64,000 bases of DNA from the NCBI RefSeq assembly GCF_030580655.1, contig NZ_JAUQTB010000002.1:496001-560000 (forward strand). The letters are read 5' to 3'. Below the pieces are notes generated by a model that saw only the letters and a program-made list of their open reading frames with translations, was not told where the DNA came from and ran no database searches. Source of the DNA: Paenibacillus lacisoli. GTDB taxonomy: Bacteria > Bacillota > Bacilli > Paenibacillales > Paenibacillaceae. This document shows positions 1 to 8,845 of the stretch, in pieces. How positions within the stretch are numbered: position 1 is the stretch's first letter; each line of letters begins with the position of its first letter. Made by a program: the position numbers and the translations under genes.

Positions 1-36
1 ACCAAAGCGGTCAGAAGTGCTTCTTCACTGCATGAA

Positions 37-288
<252 letters not shown>

Positions 289-354
289 CTATGCAATAAA
301 AAAAGAACTTCTTCTTATATATAAAACATATATCAGAATTTCACGTATAAAAAC

Positions 355-383
355 ATATTAATACAACCTATCTCTAATTTCAA
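355..383 (-). promoter_or_regulatory. Probable sigma-A promoter of fer
   Basis: On the minus strand, TTGAAA (378-383) and TAATAT (355-360) are separated by 17 bp, about 80 bp upstream of the fer start in an AT-rich stretch. The -10 matches the consensus only 4/6, so this is a moderate call. Confidence 0.4.
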
Positions 384-409
384 ATTATTTTCGCCTGCTG
401 TACGGTCCC

Positions 410-1690
410 TTACTCCGGCCGCTGCAGGTTATCCTTTTGCAGGGAAGTGCCCCGCAGACGATCGTTTCGCAGCAGGACGGAAGGATCATCCCCCAGCATC
501 CCCGCCGTAACCACCGCATTCTCGCCAAACTTATCCCGCAGAAGATCCATCGTCCGTGTCAGATTCTCTTTCCGGGGCGCCTGCTCATATTCAAACAGGT
601 CGAGCTGGACGGCGGCCTCCTCCTTGGGCGTAAGAGATTGGAGTGTTATGCCAAGCAGACGAACCGGCTTGTCCCAGCTCCAATGGCGTTCATACAGCGA
701 GCACGCTTCCTGGTAGATCACCAGCATCTCTTCCGTGGGGGTGTTCAGCGTGACGGACCTGTTAAACGTCTTCATTTCCGGTGTGCGGATCGTAATCTGC
801 ACGGTTGATGCGAGCATGTGCTGCCTGCGAAGACGACGGGATACCTGGTCACTGACATTCAGCAGCACCCGGTGTACATCCTCCCTGCTCGTAATGTCCT
901 GCGGGAGGGTCGTCGTATGGCCAATTGACTTGTTCGCTTCGCGCTCCGACTGCACTGGAGAGGCGTCCAGACCGTTCGCCGCCTGCTTCAGCCATGCTCC
1001 GACCACACCGAAGCTGTCTATCAGGAGCCTCTCATCTGCCGCGGCCAGCTGACCAATGGTTTCGATATTCAGTTTGCGCAGCTTCTCAGCCGTTTTGCTG
1101 CCAACCCCGAACAGCTGATTACACGGTCTGTGCCACAGCACTGTCGGCATATCCCGGATACGCAGAATGGAAATCCCGTTCGGTTTCTTCATATCGGAGG
1201 CCATCTTGGCCAACAGCTTGTTGGGAGCAATTCCTATGGAACACGGAAGCCCCAGCTCCCGCAGCACCCGCTGCTGGATCTGTTCCGCGATCTCCATCGG
1301 GGTTCCGAACTGCTTGGAGCCGGTAATATCCAGGTAGCACTCATCGATGGAGGTGGCCTCAAGAAGAGGGGTGTAGGAATAGGCAATACTCATAAAAGCT
1401 TTGGAATAACGGCGGTATAAATGGAAATCCGGCTGAATCACAATCAGATCAGGACAGATTCGTCTTGCTTGTTGAACCACCATGCCGGTCTTGATTCCCA
1501 GCCTTCTGGCCTCATAAGAACAGGTTACAATGACACCTCGGCGCAGCTCGCTGCTCCCCGCAACTGCCGTCGGCCTGCCCTGGTATTGGTCCGGGTCTTC
1601 AGCCGCATGCACCGAGCAATAAAAAGCATTCATATCGACGTGAAGGATCACGCGGCCTTCCGTCGGATAATAAGAGCTGACATCTTTCAC
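410..1690 (-). CDS. dinB: DNA polymerase IV (Y-family translesion polymerase)
   Basis: Error-prone translesion polymerase. The N-terminal palm has HVDMNAFYCSVH and the catalytic SIDECYLDIT motif, followed by the helix-hairpin-helix thumb (FGVGSKTAEKL) and the little-finger domain. A QLDLFEYE segment near the C-terminus is a good sliding-clamp binding motif. I prefer the GTG start at 1690 (GAGG 8 nt upstream; about 426 aa, normal for PolY1-type enzymes). An ATG at 1768 is also in frame but has a poorly spaced ribosome site. It is divergent from cimA. No LexA box was recognised between the two genes. Confidence 0.93.
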   Translation of the reverse strand: MKDVSSYYPTEGRVILHVDMNAFYCSVHAAEDPDQYQGRPTAVAGSSELRRGVIVTCSYEARRLGIKTGMVVQQARRICPDLIVIQPDFHLYRRYSKAFMSIAYSYTPLLEATSIDECYLDITGSKQFGTPMEIAEQIQQRVLRELGLPCSIGIAPNKLLAKMASDMKKPNGISILRIRDMPTVLWHRPCNQLFGVGSKTAEKLRKLNIETIGQLAAADERLLIDSFGVVGAWLKQAANGLDASPVQSEREANKSIGHTTTLPQDITSREDVHRVLLNVSDQVSRRLRRQHMLASTVQITIRTPEMKTFNRSVTLNTPTEEMLVIYQEACSLYERHWSWDKPVRLLGITLQSLTPKEEAAVQLDLFEYEQAPRKENLTRTMDLLRDKFGENAVVTAGMLGDDPSVLLRNDRLRGTSLQKDNLQRPE

Positions 1691-1851
1691 AGGGGTTACC
1701 TCGCTTGCATCATCCCCGCTGTATTTTGGCAGGAATGGATCTGATACTTTTATTTTACATGATTCCATCCCCCTCTGGGTAGAACCGACAGGATCCTGTA
1801 TCGGAAATATACACAATCCCCGCATTAATAGGTTCCATAACACGTAAGAAC

Positions 1852-1860
1852 TGCTATAAT
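1852..1860 (+). promoter_or_regulatory. Extended -10 promoter element for cimA
   Basis: TGCTATAAT is a perfect -10 with the TGn extension, about 60 bp before the cimA start. The -35 is poor (TTCC only), which fits an extended -10 promoter. It lies inside the upstream part of the divergent dinB leader. Confidence 0.4.
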
Positions 1861-1920
1861 AACTAATTAAAAGTTGAATTTGAGATTGTAAGCAAACTTC
1901 ATACCTGAAGGGGGATCTTC

Positions 1921-3540
1921 ATGTCCAAGGCCATTTCCATCTTCGATACCACACTGCGTGATGGCACGCAGGGAGAAGGCATCAGCTTGTCCGCAGACGA
2001 TAAACTTAAGATTGCTCAGAAATTGGACTACCTCGGTGTTCATTATATCGAAGGCGGGATTCCGGGCAGTAACAGCAAGGATATCGAATTTTTCAAAAGA
2101 GTGCAGACCCTTGGTCTCTCTGCCAAGATTACCGCCTTTGGCAGCACCCGCCGCAAGGACAGCGCAGCCCATACTGACGCCAACCTGCAGCGGATTATTG
2201 AATCAGGTGCCGCCGCCGCCACCCTTGTGGGTAAATCCTGGGACTTTCATGTTCATACTGCCCTGCAGACAAGTCTGGAAGAGAACCTTGCCATGATTTA
2301 TGACTCTGTCGCGTTTCTGAAGCAAAGCGGCCTGGAAGTCATCTTCGACGCGGAACACTTTTTCGACGGCTACAAGCATAATCCTGAATACGCTGTCTCA
2401 GTTATGCAGAAAGCAGCTGAAGCGGGCGCAGATTGGCTCGTCATGTGTGATACGAACGGCGGCACTATGCCCCACGAAGTTCACGGCATTATTACCGCAT
2501 TATCGTCCAATTTGACGAATGTACAGCTCGGAATTCATACGCATAATGACTGTGAACTTGCGGTCGCGAATACCCTCAGTGCCATCCAGGCCGGTGCCCG
2601 TCAGGTTCAGGGAACGATGAACGGGTACGGAGAACGCTGCGGTAATGCCAACCTATGTTCCGTCATCCCGAACCTTCAGCTCAAGCTAGGCTTTGAATGC
2701 CTTGAGGAGAAAGCACTGGCACAGCTGTCCAATGTAGCCCGCTACGTCAGTGAGGTCGCTAATGTGAACATGCCGGTTAACCAGCCTTACGTCGGGAGCG
2801 CCGCTTTTGCCCACAAGGGCGGTATTCATGTTTCTGCCATTCTGCGCGACTCGCGAACGTATGAACATATCCAGCCTGAGCTGGTCGGGAACAAACAGCG
2901 GGTTCTGGTGTCCGATCTGGCTGGACAGAGCAATATCGTCTCCAAAGCGCAGGAAATGGGCATTGATTTTGACGCTACCAGCCCTCCGGCCCGTGAGGTG
3001 ATTGACAAAATCAAAAACCTTGAACACCAGGGCTATCAGTTCGAAGGGGCCGATGCTTCCCTGGAACTTCTGATCCGTGAGGCCAACGGTCAGGTCCGGG
3101 AACTGTTCACGTTCGAATCCTTTAAGATACTGGTGGAGAAAACGGCGGGACGATCCGTTGTATCTGAAGCCTTCGTTAAAATCAACATTGCCGGCACGAG
3201 CCTTTATACAGCCGCCGAAGGCAACGGTCCCGTTAACGCACTGGATAACGCGCTGCGCAAAACACTTGTTCAACATTTTCCTTCATTAAAAGATATGCAC
3301 CTGTCCGACTATAAGGTACGCGTACTGGATGAAAAAGACGCCACAGCAGCCAAAGTCAGAGTACTGATTGAATCCAAGAACTATGAGGATTCCTGGAGCA
3401 CGGTCGGCGTATCCGAGAACGTGATTGAAGCAAGTTGGGAAGCGCTGGTGGACAGCTTCCGTTATGCTTTACTGGAAGCCTCACCGGACGAACAGATACT
3501 TACCCCGTCTATTGCCAATCCCGGATTGCACAACCATTAA
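1921..3540 (+). CDS. cimA: (R)-citramalate synthase, CimA type
   Basis: Condenses pyruvate and acetyl-CoA to citramalate, a threonine-independent route to 2-oxobutyrate and isoleucine. The TIM-barrel DRE-metallolyase domain starts with FDTTLRDGTQGEG and carries the metal-binding GIHTHNDC. The C-terminal 140 residues look like the LeuA dimer/allosteric domain. At 539 aa it fits the long CimA subfamily rather than LeuA or homocitrate synthase. The ribosome site GAAGGGGG precedes the ATG. It is a single gene with no ilv or leu neighbours. Substrate specificity is inferred from the subfamily, not proven. Confidence 0.88.
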   Translation: MSKAISIFDTTLRDGTQGEGISLSADDKLKIAQKLDYLGVHYIEGGIPGSNSKDIEFFKRVQTLGLSAKITAFGSTRRKDSAAHTDANLQRIIESGAAAATLVGKSWDFHVHTALQTSLEENLAMIYDSVAFLKQSGLEVIFDAEHFFDGYKHNPEYAVSVMQKAAEAGADWLVMCDTNGGTMPHEVHGIITALSSNLTNVQLGIHTHNDCELAVANTLSAIQAGARQVQGTMNGYGERCGNANLCSVIPNLQLKLGFECLEEKALAQLSNVARYVSEVANVNMPVNQPYVGSAAFAHKGGIHVSAILRDSRTYEHIQPELVGNKQRVLVSDLAGQSNIVSKAQEMGIDFDATSPPAREVIDKIKNLEHQGYQFEGADASLELLIREANGQVRELFTFESFKILVEKTAGRSVVSEAFVKINIAGTSLYTAAEGNGPVNALDNALRKTLVQHFPSLKDMHLSDYKVRVLDEKDATAAKVRVLIESKNYEDSWSTVGVSENVIEASWEALVDSFRYALLEASPDEQILTPSIANPGLHNH

Positions 3541-3542
3541 AT

Positions 3543-4175
3543 TTAATCATCTTCCCCTGCCAGGTCCAGCCAGGTCAGGGGATTGTTATGTTCCGCCTTC
3601 TCCGGTTCCTCAATCAATGGTGTTAGCTTGCTCATCAGCCGGGCTTCCGAGACGGACCCGATCATAACGGAGACGACAATGCCGTTACGATCTACCAGAA
3701 TGGTAGTAGGAAATGCAGCACCTTGATACTGTCCGAACACGTCCCCCTTGGTATCGAGCAGAACCGGCATAGTATATCCAAAGGATCGGGTGAAATCGGC
3801 CGCATCTTGAATCTGGTCATACTGGGTAACATTAACGGCATAAACATCCAGCTGATTATGGTAAGTTTTTGCCAGTTTCTGAAGAAGCGGCGCTTCCTGC
3901 CGGCAGGGACCGCACCATGAAGCCCAGAAGTTAATGATCAGAGGTTTGTCTCGGCGCCCCCCTACAGAATACGGCTTAGAATCAAGTCCTTTTAGTGTAA
4001 AAGACGGCGCCGGCAGCCCTTCCCCCATTGCATTCTGTAGCGCAGGCACATCGGCCGCCGCTGCAGACACTTCTGCGGTGAACATCAAAGCACAGCTGAG
4101 CAGCGCTGTTGTCCTCAGCACCTTACCGAGGAGCTGCTTGAAACCCTTTGGTTCATCGTGTTTGCAGACAGACAT
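3543..4175 (-). CDS. TlpA/ResA-like extracytoplasmic thioredoxin
   Basis: Thiol-disulfide oxidoreductase of the AhpC/TSA-Redoxin fold. A hydrophobic segment at about residues 21-40 acts as signal or anchor, followed by the redox motif WCGPC at 87-91 and the cis-proline region AAFPTT. The length of 210 aa is normal. AAGGA precedes the ATG. The stop lies 3 bp from the convergent cimA stop. A ResA-like role in reducing cytochrome c apoproteins or other exported thiols is possible, but no cytochrome genes are adjacent. Confidence 0.85.
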   Translation of the reverse strand: MSVCKHDEPKGFKQLLGKVLRTTALLSCALMFTAEVSAAAADVPALQNAMGEGLPAPSFTLKGLDSKPYSVGGRRDKPLIINFWASWCGPCRQEAPLLQKLAKTYHNQLDVYAVNVTQYDQIQDAADFTRSFGYTMPVLLDTKGDVFGQYQGAAFPTTILVDRNGIVVSVMIGSVSEARLMSKLTPLIEEPEKAEHNNPLTWLDLAGEDD

Positions 4176-4255
4176 CTAGATTTCCTTCCCTTCCAGACCT
4201 GGCGGTCTTCGTGCTTCTTTTCCATTGTGTCCAGTTTGAAGCCATTCATTACAAC

Positions 4256-4285
4256 AAAAAAGGAGCCCCCGCACAAGGCAGGGGC
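4256..4285 (-). terminator. Hairpin with U-tract in the leader of the TlpA-like gene
   Basis: Minus-strand stem GCCCCTGC/GCGGGGGC (4265-4285, one mismatch) is followed by a T6 tract. It has the form of an intrinsic terminator but lies upstream of the TlpA-like gene and downstream of no minus gene except the exonuclease on the far side of the M67 gene. It may stop antisense read-through or act as an attenuator. Confidence 0.45.
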
Positions 4286-4315
4286 CCAAGGGAAAAAAGA
4301 GAGGGGTGAATACGG

Positions 4316-4774
4316 GTGGCAGAACCTCGTCAGCACGAGCATACAGTGTACATATCCCGGATGACCCTGCGGGACATCAAGGAACATTTTCACCACACTT
4401 CGCCTTACGAGGCCTGCGGAATCTTACTGGGTGAAGCTGCAGCGGGCGGCATGCACATCCGCTCCTTCGAGCCTATGCGCAACGTAGCGCCTGACCCGCT
4501 GCATCATTTTTCGGCCGATCCCGGTCAATGGGTACATCATGTGCTGCATTCCCGCAACATGATCGGAATTATCCATTCCCATCCCTCCGGCGGCTTGAAT
4601 CCTTCATCAGAAGACCTCGCTGCCCTGCAGCATATCGGAGAACTGCTCAAGCTGTATGGCATCGGATGTGTCCATCCGGACAGCGGGCATCTGGACTGCT
4701 CATTATTTCGTATTGACCGCGAGTCCCGCTCTGCACCCTTCAAGCTAACGCCAGTCTCTCTGTCACTGACTTAA
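4316..4774 (+). CDS. M67-family JAMM metallopeptidase (Mov34/MPN/PAD-1)
   Basis: Zinc isopeptidase-like protein of 152 aa. Glu32, the HSHP motif at residues 87-90 and the Ser97/Asp100 pair complete the JAMM signature (HSHP-x6-S-x2-D). The GTG start is supported by GAGAGGGG about 8 nt upstream. Bacterial stand-alone JAMM proteins process sulfur-carrier (ThiS/MoaD-like) or ubiquitin-like proteins, but no such partner lies next to it, so the substrate is unknown. Its last 12 nt overlap the end of the convergent exonuclease gene. Confidence 0.88.
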   Translation: MAEPRQHEHTVYISRMTLRDIKEHFHHTSPYEACGILLGEAAAGGMHIRSFEPMRNVAPDPLHHFSADPGQWVHHVLHSRNMIGIIHSHPSGGLNPSSEDLAALQHIGELLKLYGIGCVHPDSGHLDCSLFRIDRESRSAPFKLTPVSLSLT

Positions 4775-5497
4775 ACGGGCGTACATATCACCAAGTGTGG
4801 CTACCTTATCATTCATCATTTCCTGAACATATTCAGCCCACAGGCAAGCCGTCATCATGGAATCATTCAAGGCATGGTGTCTTCCTGCAATTGGAATGTC
4901 ATGATCCTGAAGCAGTTCGTCCAGCCCGTAATGCTCCCGGTTGGGTTCCAACCATTTGGCGATCATCATCGTATCAATGACCCGGTGATGTAGCTGTACC
5001 TTCGAGGTTTTCCAGAGTGCTGCATTCAGAAAAGCCTTATCATGAGCGCTGGCATGGGCGACCAATACACGGTTTCCCACAAAAGACATAAAGTCGTGAA
5101 GCCCTTCGATCAATCTTGGCGCCTCATCATTCATTTCCTGGGTAATACCCGTTAGTTCCGTTATATGAGGGGGCACCGGTTTGCGGGAGTTGACTAGTGT
5201 ATAGAATTGTTCATCTTCCATAATCCGCTCTCCAACTACTTTTACCGCTCCAAAAGATATAATCTCATCGCCTCGCTGAGCGTTAAAACCGGTCGTTTCC
5301 AGATCGAACACGATAACCTCCAGTTCCTGCAGAGGAATCCGCAGTGTCTCCGGTCTGCGCTGTTCCCTCATAACGGACCGGATAAAGGCCATCTGTTGAG
5401 CGGTCGGGGCACCAAAAACGGACGCAATGGCAGACGGTACTCCGCCCTGCCTTAACGCACTCCAAAAACCATTGTTTCCCCTGACCGGCTCTCTCAT
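4763..5497 (-). CDS. DnaQ-like 3'-5' exonuclease (DEDDh)
   Basis: RNase T/DnaQ-fold exonuclease of 244 aa. VFDLETTGF gives catalytic Asp65 and Glu67, and the C-terminal HHALND supplies the general-base His and final Asp. AAAGGAG precedes the ATG. The start overlaps the stop of the upstream DUF294 nucleotidyltransferase by ATGA, so the two are translationally coupled. This pairing of a DUF294 nucleotidyltransferase with a DnaQ-like exonuclease is also known from other bacteria; its biological substrate is not settled. Confidence 0.88.
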   Translation of the reverse strand: MREPVRGNNGFWSALRQGGVPSAIASVFGAPTAQQMAFIRSVMREQRRPETLRIPLQELEVIVFDLETTGFNAQRGDEIISFGAVKVVGERIMEDEQFYTLVNSRKPVPPHITELTGITQEMNDEAPRLIEGLHDFMSFVGNRVLVAHASAHDKAFLNAALWKTSKVQLHHRVIDTMMIAKWLEPNREHYGLDELLQDHDIPIAGRHHALNDSMMTACLWAEYVQEMMNDKVATLGDMYARLSQ

Positions 5498-6579
5498 GTT
5501 CGTCTCCTTTCCGCAAACCGCAGCTGGCGCTGCAATACCCGATGAATCCGGCGGACAATCCCCAGGCTCTCACGCAGTTCATACCCCTGCTCCCTGCTCT
5601 TCAGCATGTTCATAGGCATGTAACCACTGCTGACAAGCAGACCATCCTGCTGCCGCTCTGTCGGTGTGCTGTTCCTCAATTTTAAAGATGTTAAAAAAGC
5701 TCTCGTACAAGCTTCCAAAAACGGAAGCGGCGCCGCTTCCAGCATAGACAGCTTCTCCAGCCGCTTGAGCGTAGAAGATTCTGTTATTCCATGCTGCAGA
5801 GCCAAATACCTTACAGCATTAACAAGCGGAATATACGCACCATACTTGACATCAAATGCTCCAGCATGTTCTCCGAATCGTTCCGTCACGACCCTGCCGA
5901 GAATATTCAGCGTTGCCTTATGCCTTACCGTATTGCGCAATACGGCGTAGGCGAGGTCGGAACGCAATTCAAAGCAGTAATGGAAGGTTTGCTTCCAAGA
6001 TGTCGAAAGCTGGGTATCTCCTGCAATATGCCTCATATCCGAAGCGATAATGAGATAACGGATCGGTTCCCAGGCATCGTCACTGCACCACTCTTCGATT
6101 TGTCTTTTCCAGGAAGAAATCGTCTGCCTCCATAATGGCTCCGAACACATTACCTTACCTTCACAATAGGGATAACCTAATGAATGAAGCATGGTGGACA
6201 GCCTGGTGCCAAATTCGTTAAAGTATCCCTCCTTACCTTCTGCCTCTTCATCTGAAATAATCAAGCCGTTATCCTGATCACTCCACAGGGTCGATTCCTT
6301 TCGTCCTGCACTGCCAAAGACAATAAAGGCATAAGGGACGGGAGGAGGGCCGAAGCCTTCCTCTTCCATCCCTATTTCACACAGCACCACAGCTCTGGAA
6401 GCGATATGGTCGTGAACCTCATTCATCTTGGATATCCACTGCTGAATCGGCACCGTTCCCATGGATTGAATCAGCCTGTTTTGCAGCTGTATCCGTTCCT
6501 GTCTAAGATTTTCCGGCGTATCCGCCAACCTGATATCATCGTAATTCATTTCAATTCGGTCTGTTCTGAGGGGTTCCAT
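5494..6579 (-). CDS. DUF294 putative nucleotidyltransferase (GlnD-like)
   Basis: GlnD-related nucleotidyltransferase of about 361 aa. FGSAGRKESTLWSDQDNGLI is the polymerase-beta-like active site with its metal-binding Asp residues. It is followed by the helical DUF294_C substrate-binding-like domain. The ATG at 6579 has GGGAGG 7 nt upstream and is preferred over the outer in-frame start at 6606. It lies 48 nt downstream of amtB on the same strand with no terminator between, and it is coupled to the exonuclease. No CBS domains are present, unlike proteobacterial relatives. The target molecule is unknown. Confidence 0.82.
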   Translation of the reverse strand: MEPLRTDRIEMNYDDIRLADTPENLRQERIQLQNRLIQSMGTVPIQQWISKMNEVHDHIASRAVVLCEIGMEEEGFGPPPVPYAFIVFGSAGRKESTLWSDQDNGLIISDEEAEGKEGYFNEFGTRLSTMLHSLGYPYCEGKVMCSEPLWRQTISSWKRQIEEWCSDDAWEPIRYLIIASDMRHIAGDTQLSTSWKQTFHYCFELRSDLAYAVLRNTVRHKATLNILGRVVTERFGEHAGAFDVKYGAYIPLVNAVRYLALQHGITESSTLKRLEKLSMLEAAPLPFLEACTRAFLTSLKLRNSTPTERQQDGLLVSSGYMPMNMLKSREQGYELRESLGIVRRIHRVLQRQLRFAERRRT

Positions 6580-6627
6580 CGTCTCGCCTCCCGCTGCCGC
6601 GCACAACTTGCAGTTCCTTATTTCAAA

Positions 6628-8037
6628 TTAGGAGAAAGAACCACTTTTGGGAGCACGCGCTTCAGCATCAGTAACCAGCTTCATTTGCTCCGGATACCCG
6701 TAAGTACCATGCTCGCTGATATCCAGCCCCATAGTCTCTTCTTCTTCTGTAACCCGGATGCCCATAATCGCTTTCATACCGCCAAGGATAATGAAGGAGA
6801 TAACAAGTACGAATACAAAGGTACCAACCATACCAAGCAGCTGAACACCCAATTGATGGAATCCGCCGCCGTAGAACAAGCCCGCTTGGCCTACTGAAGC
6901 CAGTTCCGGTGTAGCGAAGAAACCTGTGGAGATCGCACCCCACATCCCCGCAATACCGTGTACAGAGAATGCATAAACCGGATCATCCAGCCCTGCACGC
7001 TCAAACCACTGTGCTGTGAAGAAAGTGATAATACCTGCAACTGCACCGATCACCAGAGCGGCCCACGGAGCAACAAATGCACAGGAGCCCGTAATGGCAA
7101 CCAGGGCTGCCAGAACACCGTTCAGCATGCTTGGAATGTCAGCTTTCCCAAATACCATCCAGGATACCAGCAGAGCGAATACGCCGCCTGCAGCTGCAGC
7201 AATATTTGTAGTCAGTGCAACATAACCGAAGAACCCGTCACCCATGGCCGATACGGCGCTGCCCGGGTTGAATCCGAACCAGCCGAACCACAGAATGATT
7301 ACACCAATAATGGAGTAAACCTGGTTGTGACCAGGAATTGCATTAGGCTTGCCGTCTTTATTGAACTTGCCGAGTCGTGGTTTCAACAGGAAGGTTGCTA
7401 CCAGTGCCGCTGTCGCACCTGTCAGGTGGACCACCGTGGAACCGGCATAGTCCTGCATACCGAGCTTGCTCAACCAGCCGCCGCCCCATACCCAGTGAGC
7501 AACGACCGGATAAATAATAATGGAGAACAAAATTCCAAATACAATGTATACACTCAGTTTCGCGCGTTCAGCCATACCGCCACATGCGATAGACAGAGAC
7601 ACCGCTGCGAAAGCGAAATGGAACAGGAACATAATCGTCACCGGTACATCCAGACTGGAGAGGGAATCAAAAGAAGTGATAGCATCCGCTCCGCTAAGGA
7701 AAAATCCGGTCAGTCCCATAAATCCGTTGCCGCCATCATTACCAAAGCCAAGTCCGAATCCCAATGCCCAGAAGGCCAAGGCTGCAACGCCTGTAGTTAG
7801 GATTGTCTTACCTGCTACGTGGCCGGCGTTCTTCATCCGTGTTGAACCGGCTTCCAGCAGTGCAAATCCGGCTTGCATAAAGAATACAAGAATAAAAGCC
7901 AAGAACGTAAAGGCAGAGTTAAGCCCAGCCTGCAGTTGAACGTTGGTTGGACCGTCCGCCGCTGCAGCAAATGCACCTACTGGAAACGCCAGTAAAGTCA
8001 GCATTGCTAACAGCACCATCATCATTTTCTTTCTCAT
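6628..8037 (-). CDS. amtB: Ammonium transporter, Amt family
   Basis: Polytopic ammonium channel. The start MRKKMMM is followed by a cleavable signal sequence (AFA) and 11 hydrophobic segments with the family patterns FALLEAG, HLTGATAALVA and FSVHGIAGMWG. The ATG at 8037 (GGGAG upstream) is preferred to the in-frame codon at 8061. No glnK (PII) gene follows; instead the downstream gene is the GlnD-like DUF294 protein. A good sigma-A promoter and a 15-bp palindrome precede it. Confidence 0.95.
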   Translation of the reverse strand: MRKKMMMVLLAMLTLLAFPVGAFAAAADGPTNVQLQAGLNSAFTFLAFILVFFMQAGFALLEAGSTRMKNAGHVAGKTILTTGVAALAFWALGFGLGFGNDGGNGFMGLTGFFLSGADAITSFDSLSSLDVPVTIMFLFHFAFAAVSLSIACGGMAERAKLSVYIVFGILFSIIIYPVVAHWVWGGGWLSKLGMQDYAGSTVVHLTGATAALVATFLLKPRLGKFNKDGKPNAIPGHNQVYSIIGVIILWFGWFGFNPGSAVSAMGDGFFGYVALTTNIAAAAGGVFALLVSWMVFGKADIPSMLNGVLAALVAITGSCAFVAPWAALVIGAVAGIITFFTAQWFERAGLDDPVYAFSVHGIAGMWGAISTGFFATPELASVGQAGLFYGGGFHQLGVQLLGMVGTFVFVLVISFIILGGMKAIMGIRVTEEEETMGLDISEHGTYGYPEQMKLVTDAEARAPKSGSFS

Positions 8038-8066
8038 GTACCCCACTCCCTCTAATGTCAACTTAC

Positions 8067-8081
8067 TTCACACAATGTGAA
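8067..8081. promoter_or_regulatory. Perfect 15-bp palindrome in the amtB leader
   Basis: TTCACACAATGTGAA has perfect 6-bp arms and a 3-bp centre, and lies just downstream of the expected amtB start point and about 30 bp before the ATG. It does not match the GlnR/TnrA consensus TGTNA-N7-TNACA. It is a candidate operator or a short 5'-UTR hairpin. Confidence 0.45.
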
Positions 8082-8093
8082 ATTGTTAATGTC

Positions 8094-8123
8094 ATTATAA
8101 GCAGAGAGCAACAAACTTGACAA
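8094..8123 (-). promoter_or_regulatory. Sigma-A promoter of amtB
   Basis: Minus-strand TTGTCA (8118-8123) and a perfect TATAAT (8094-8099) are separated by 18 bp. The expected transcription start is near 8087, giving a leader of about 50 nt. Confidence 0.65.
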
Positions 8124-8226
8124 GAGAAATTTTATGAAAATAAAAAATATACTTTTGGAGTTAGGAATGCCATCTTCCTTACCGCACCTTCATATAACTA
8201 ATAGAGAGCTGTCCAAAGCATAACGT

Positions 8227-8256
8227 TTGACTGTATGGTTAACTTTCATGTATCAT
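8227..8256 (+). promoter_or_regulatory. Sigma-A promoter of the MerR gene
   Basis: TTGACT (8227-8232) and TATCAT (8251-8256) with an 18-bp spacer, each 5/6 to consensus. The leader that follows can form a GCAGGC/GCCTGC hairpin at about 8283-8304. Between this promoter and amtB there is only AT-rich DNA with no convincing gene. Confidence 0.5.
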
Positions 8257-8359
8257 ATTTCGTAGGTCCAACCCTTGTTATGCAGGCTTGGGCCTGTGCC
8301 TGCAGCCTGTTTGCTGCAATGATGCACACTAGAAGTTTCATTATGATCATTGTCGCGAG

Positions 8360-8806
8360 GTGATTAACATTGGGGATATGAAATTGTACCGAATCGGTGA
8401 GTTGGCCAAGACGGCCGGCGTCAGCGAACGTACCATCGATTATTATACCAAGCTGGGTTTAATCTCCCCGGAGGAACGTACTCTGAAGAATTACCGGCTG
8501 TATAATAGTGAAACCATCATTCGCTTGGAACGTATTAATAAGATGAAACAAGAGAAGTATACGTTGGAAGAAATCAAGAACAGTCTGCAGAAGTGGAACA
8601 TGGTATCCGAAGAGGAGAAGGTTACAGAGAAGCTGACCAGTCTGGAAATGCAGATGGCGCGGCTGGAGCGAGAGGTAAGCGAACTGAAGCCACTTCTCGA
8701 TCAGGCTAAAGCCCCACAGGACCGCAAGCCGCTGTTGAATTTGCTGGCACGCAGCGCTGCGAGCCTGGAAGCTCTGAAGATTCTGCTTGAACAGAGCATA
8801 CTTTGA
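8360..8806 (+). CDS. MerR-family transcriptional regulator
   Basis: N-terminal winged HTH typical of MerR (YRIGELAKTAGVSERTIDYY), then a recognition wing and a long predicted coiled coil (about residues 75-115). There is no obvious effector domain. The effector is unknown: no cysteine or metal motif is visible. Start choice is unsure. GTG at 8360 lies inside the GAGGTGA ribosome site, while ATG at 8378 matches where the family usually begins. It is probably cotranscribed with the YugP-like gene 39 nt downstream. Confidence 0.85.
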   Translation: MINIGDMKLYRIGELAKTAGVSERTIDYYTKLGLISPEERTLKNYRLYNSETIIRLERINKMKQEKYTLEEIKNSLQKWNMVSEEEKVTEKLTSLEMQMARLEREVSELKPLLDQAKAPQDRKPLLNLLARSAASLEALKILLEQSIL

Positions 8807-8845
8807 TCCATTTTAATGACACATTTTCGACTTGGAGGATGAGCT

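Noticed and set aside
6958-7800. 280-aa Cys/Asn-rich plus-strand frame opposite amtB
   Set aside because: Composition reflects antisense of a membrane protein; no start signal.
8135-8224. 29-codon plus-strand frame MKIKNILLEL between amtB and the MerR gene
   Set aside because: Weak ribosome site, overlaps the amtB promoter region, no sign of coding composition.
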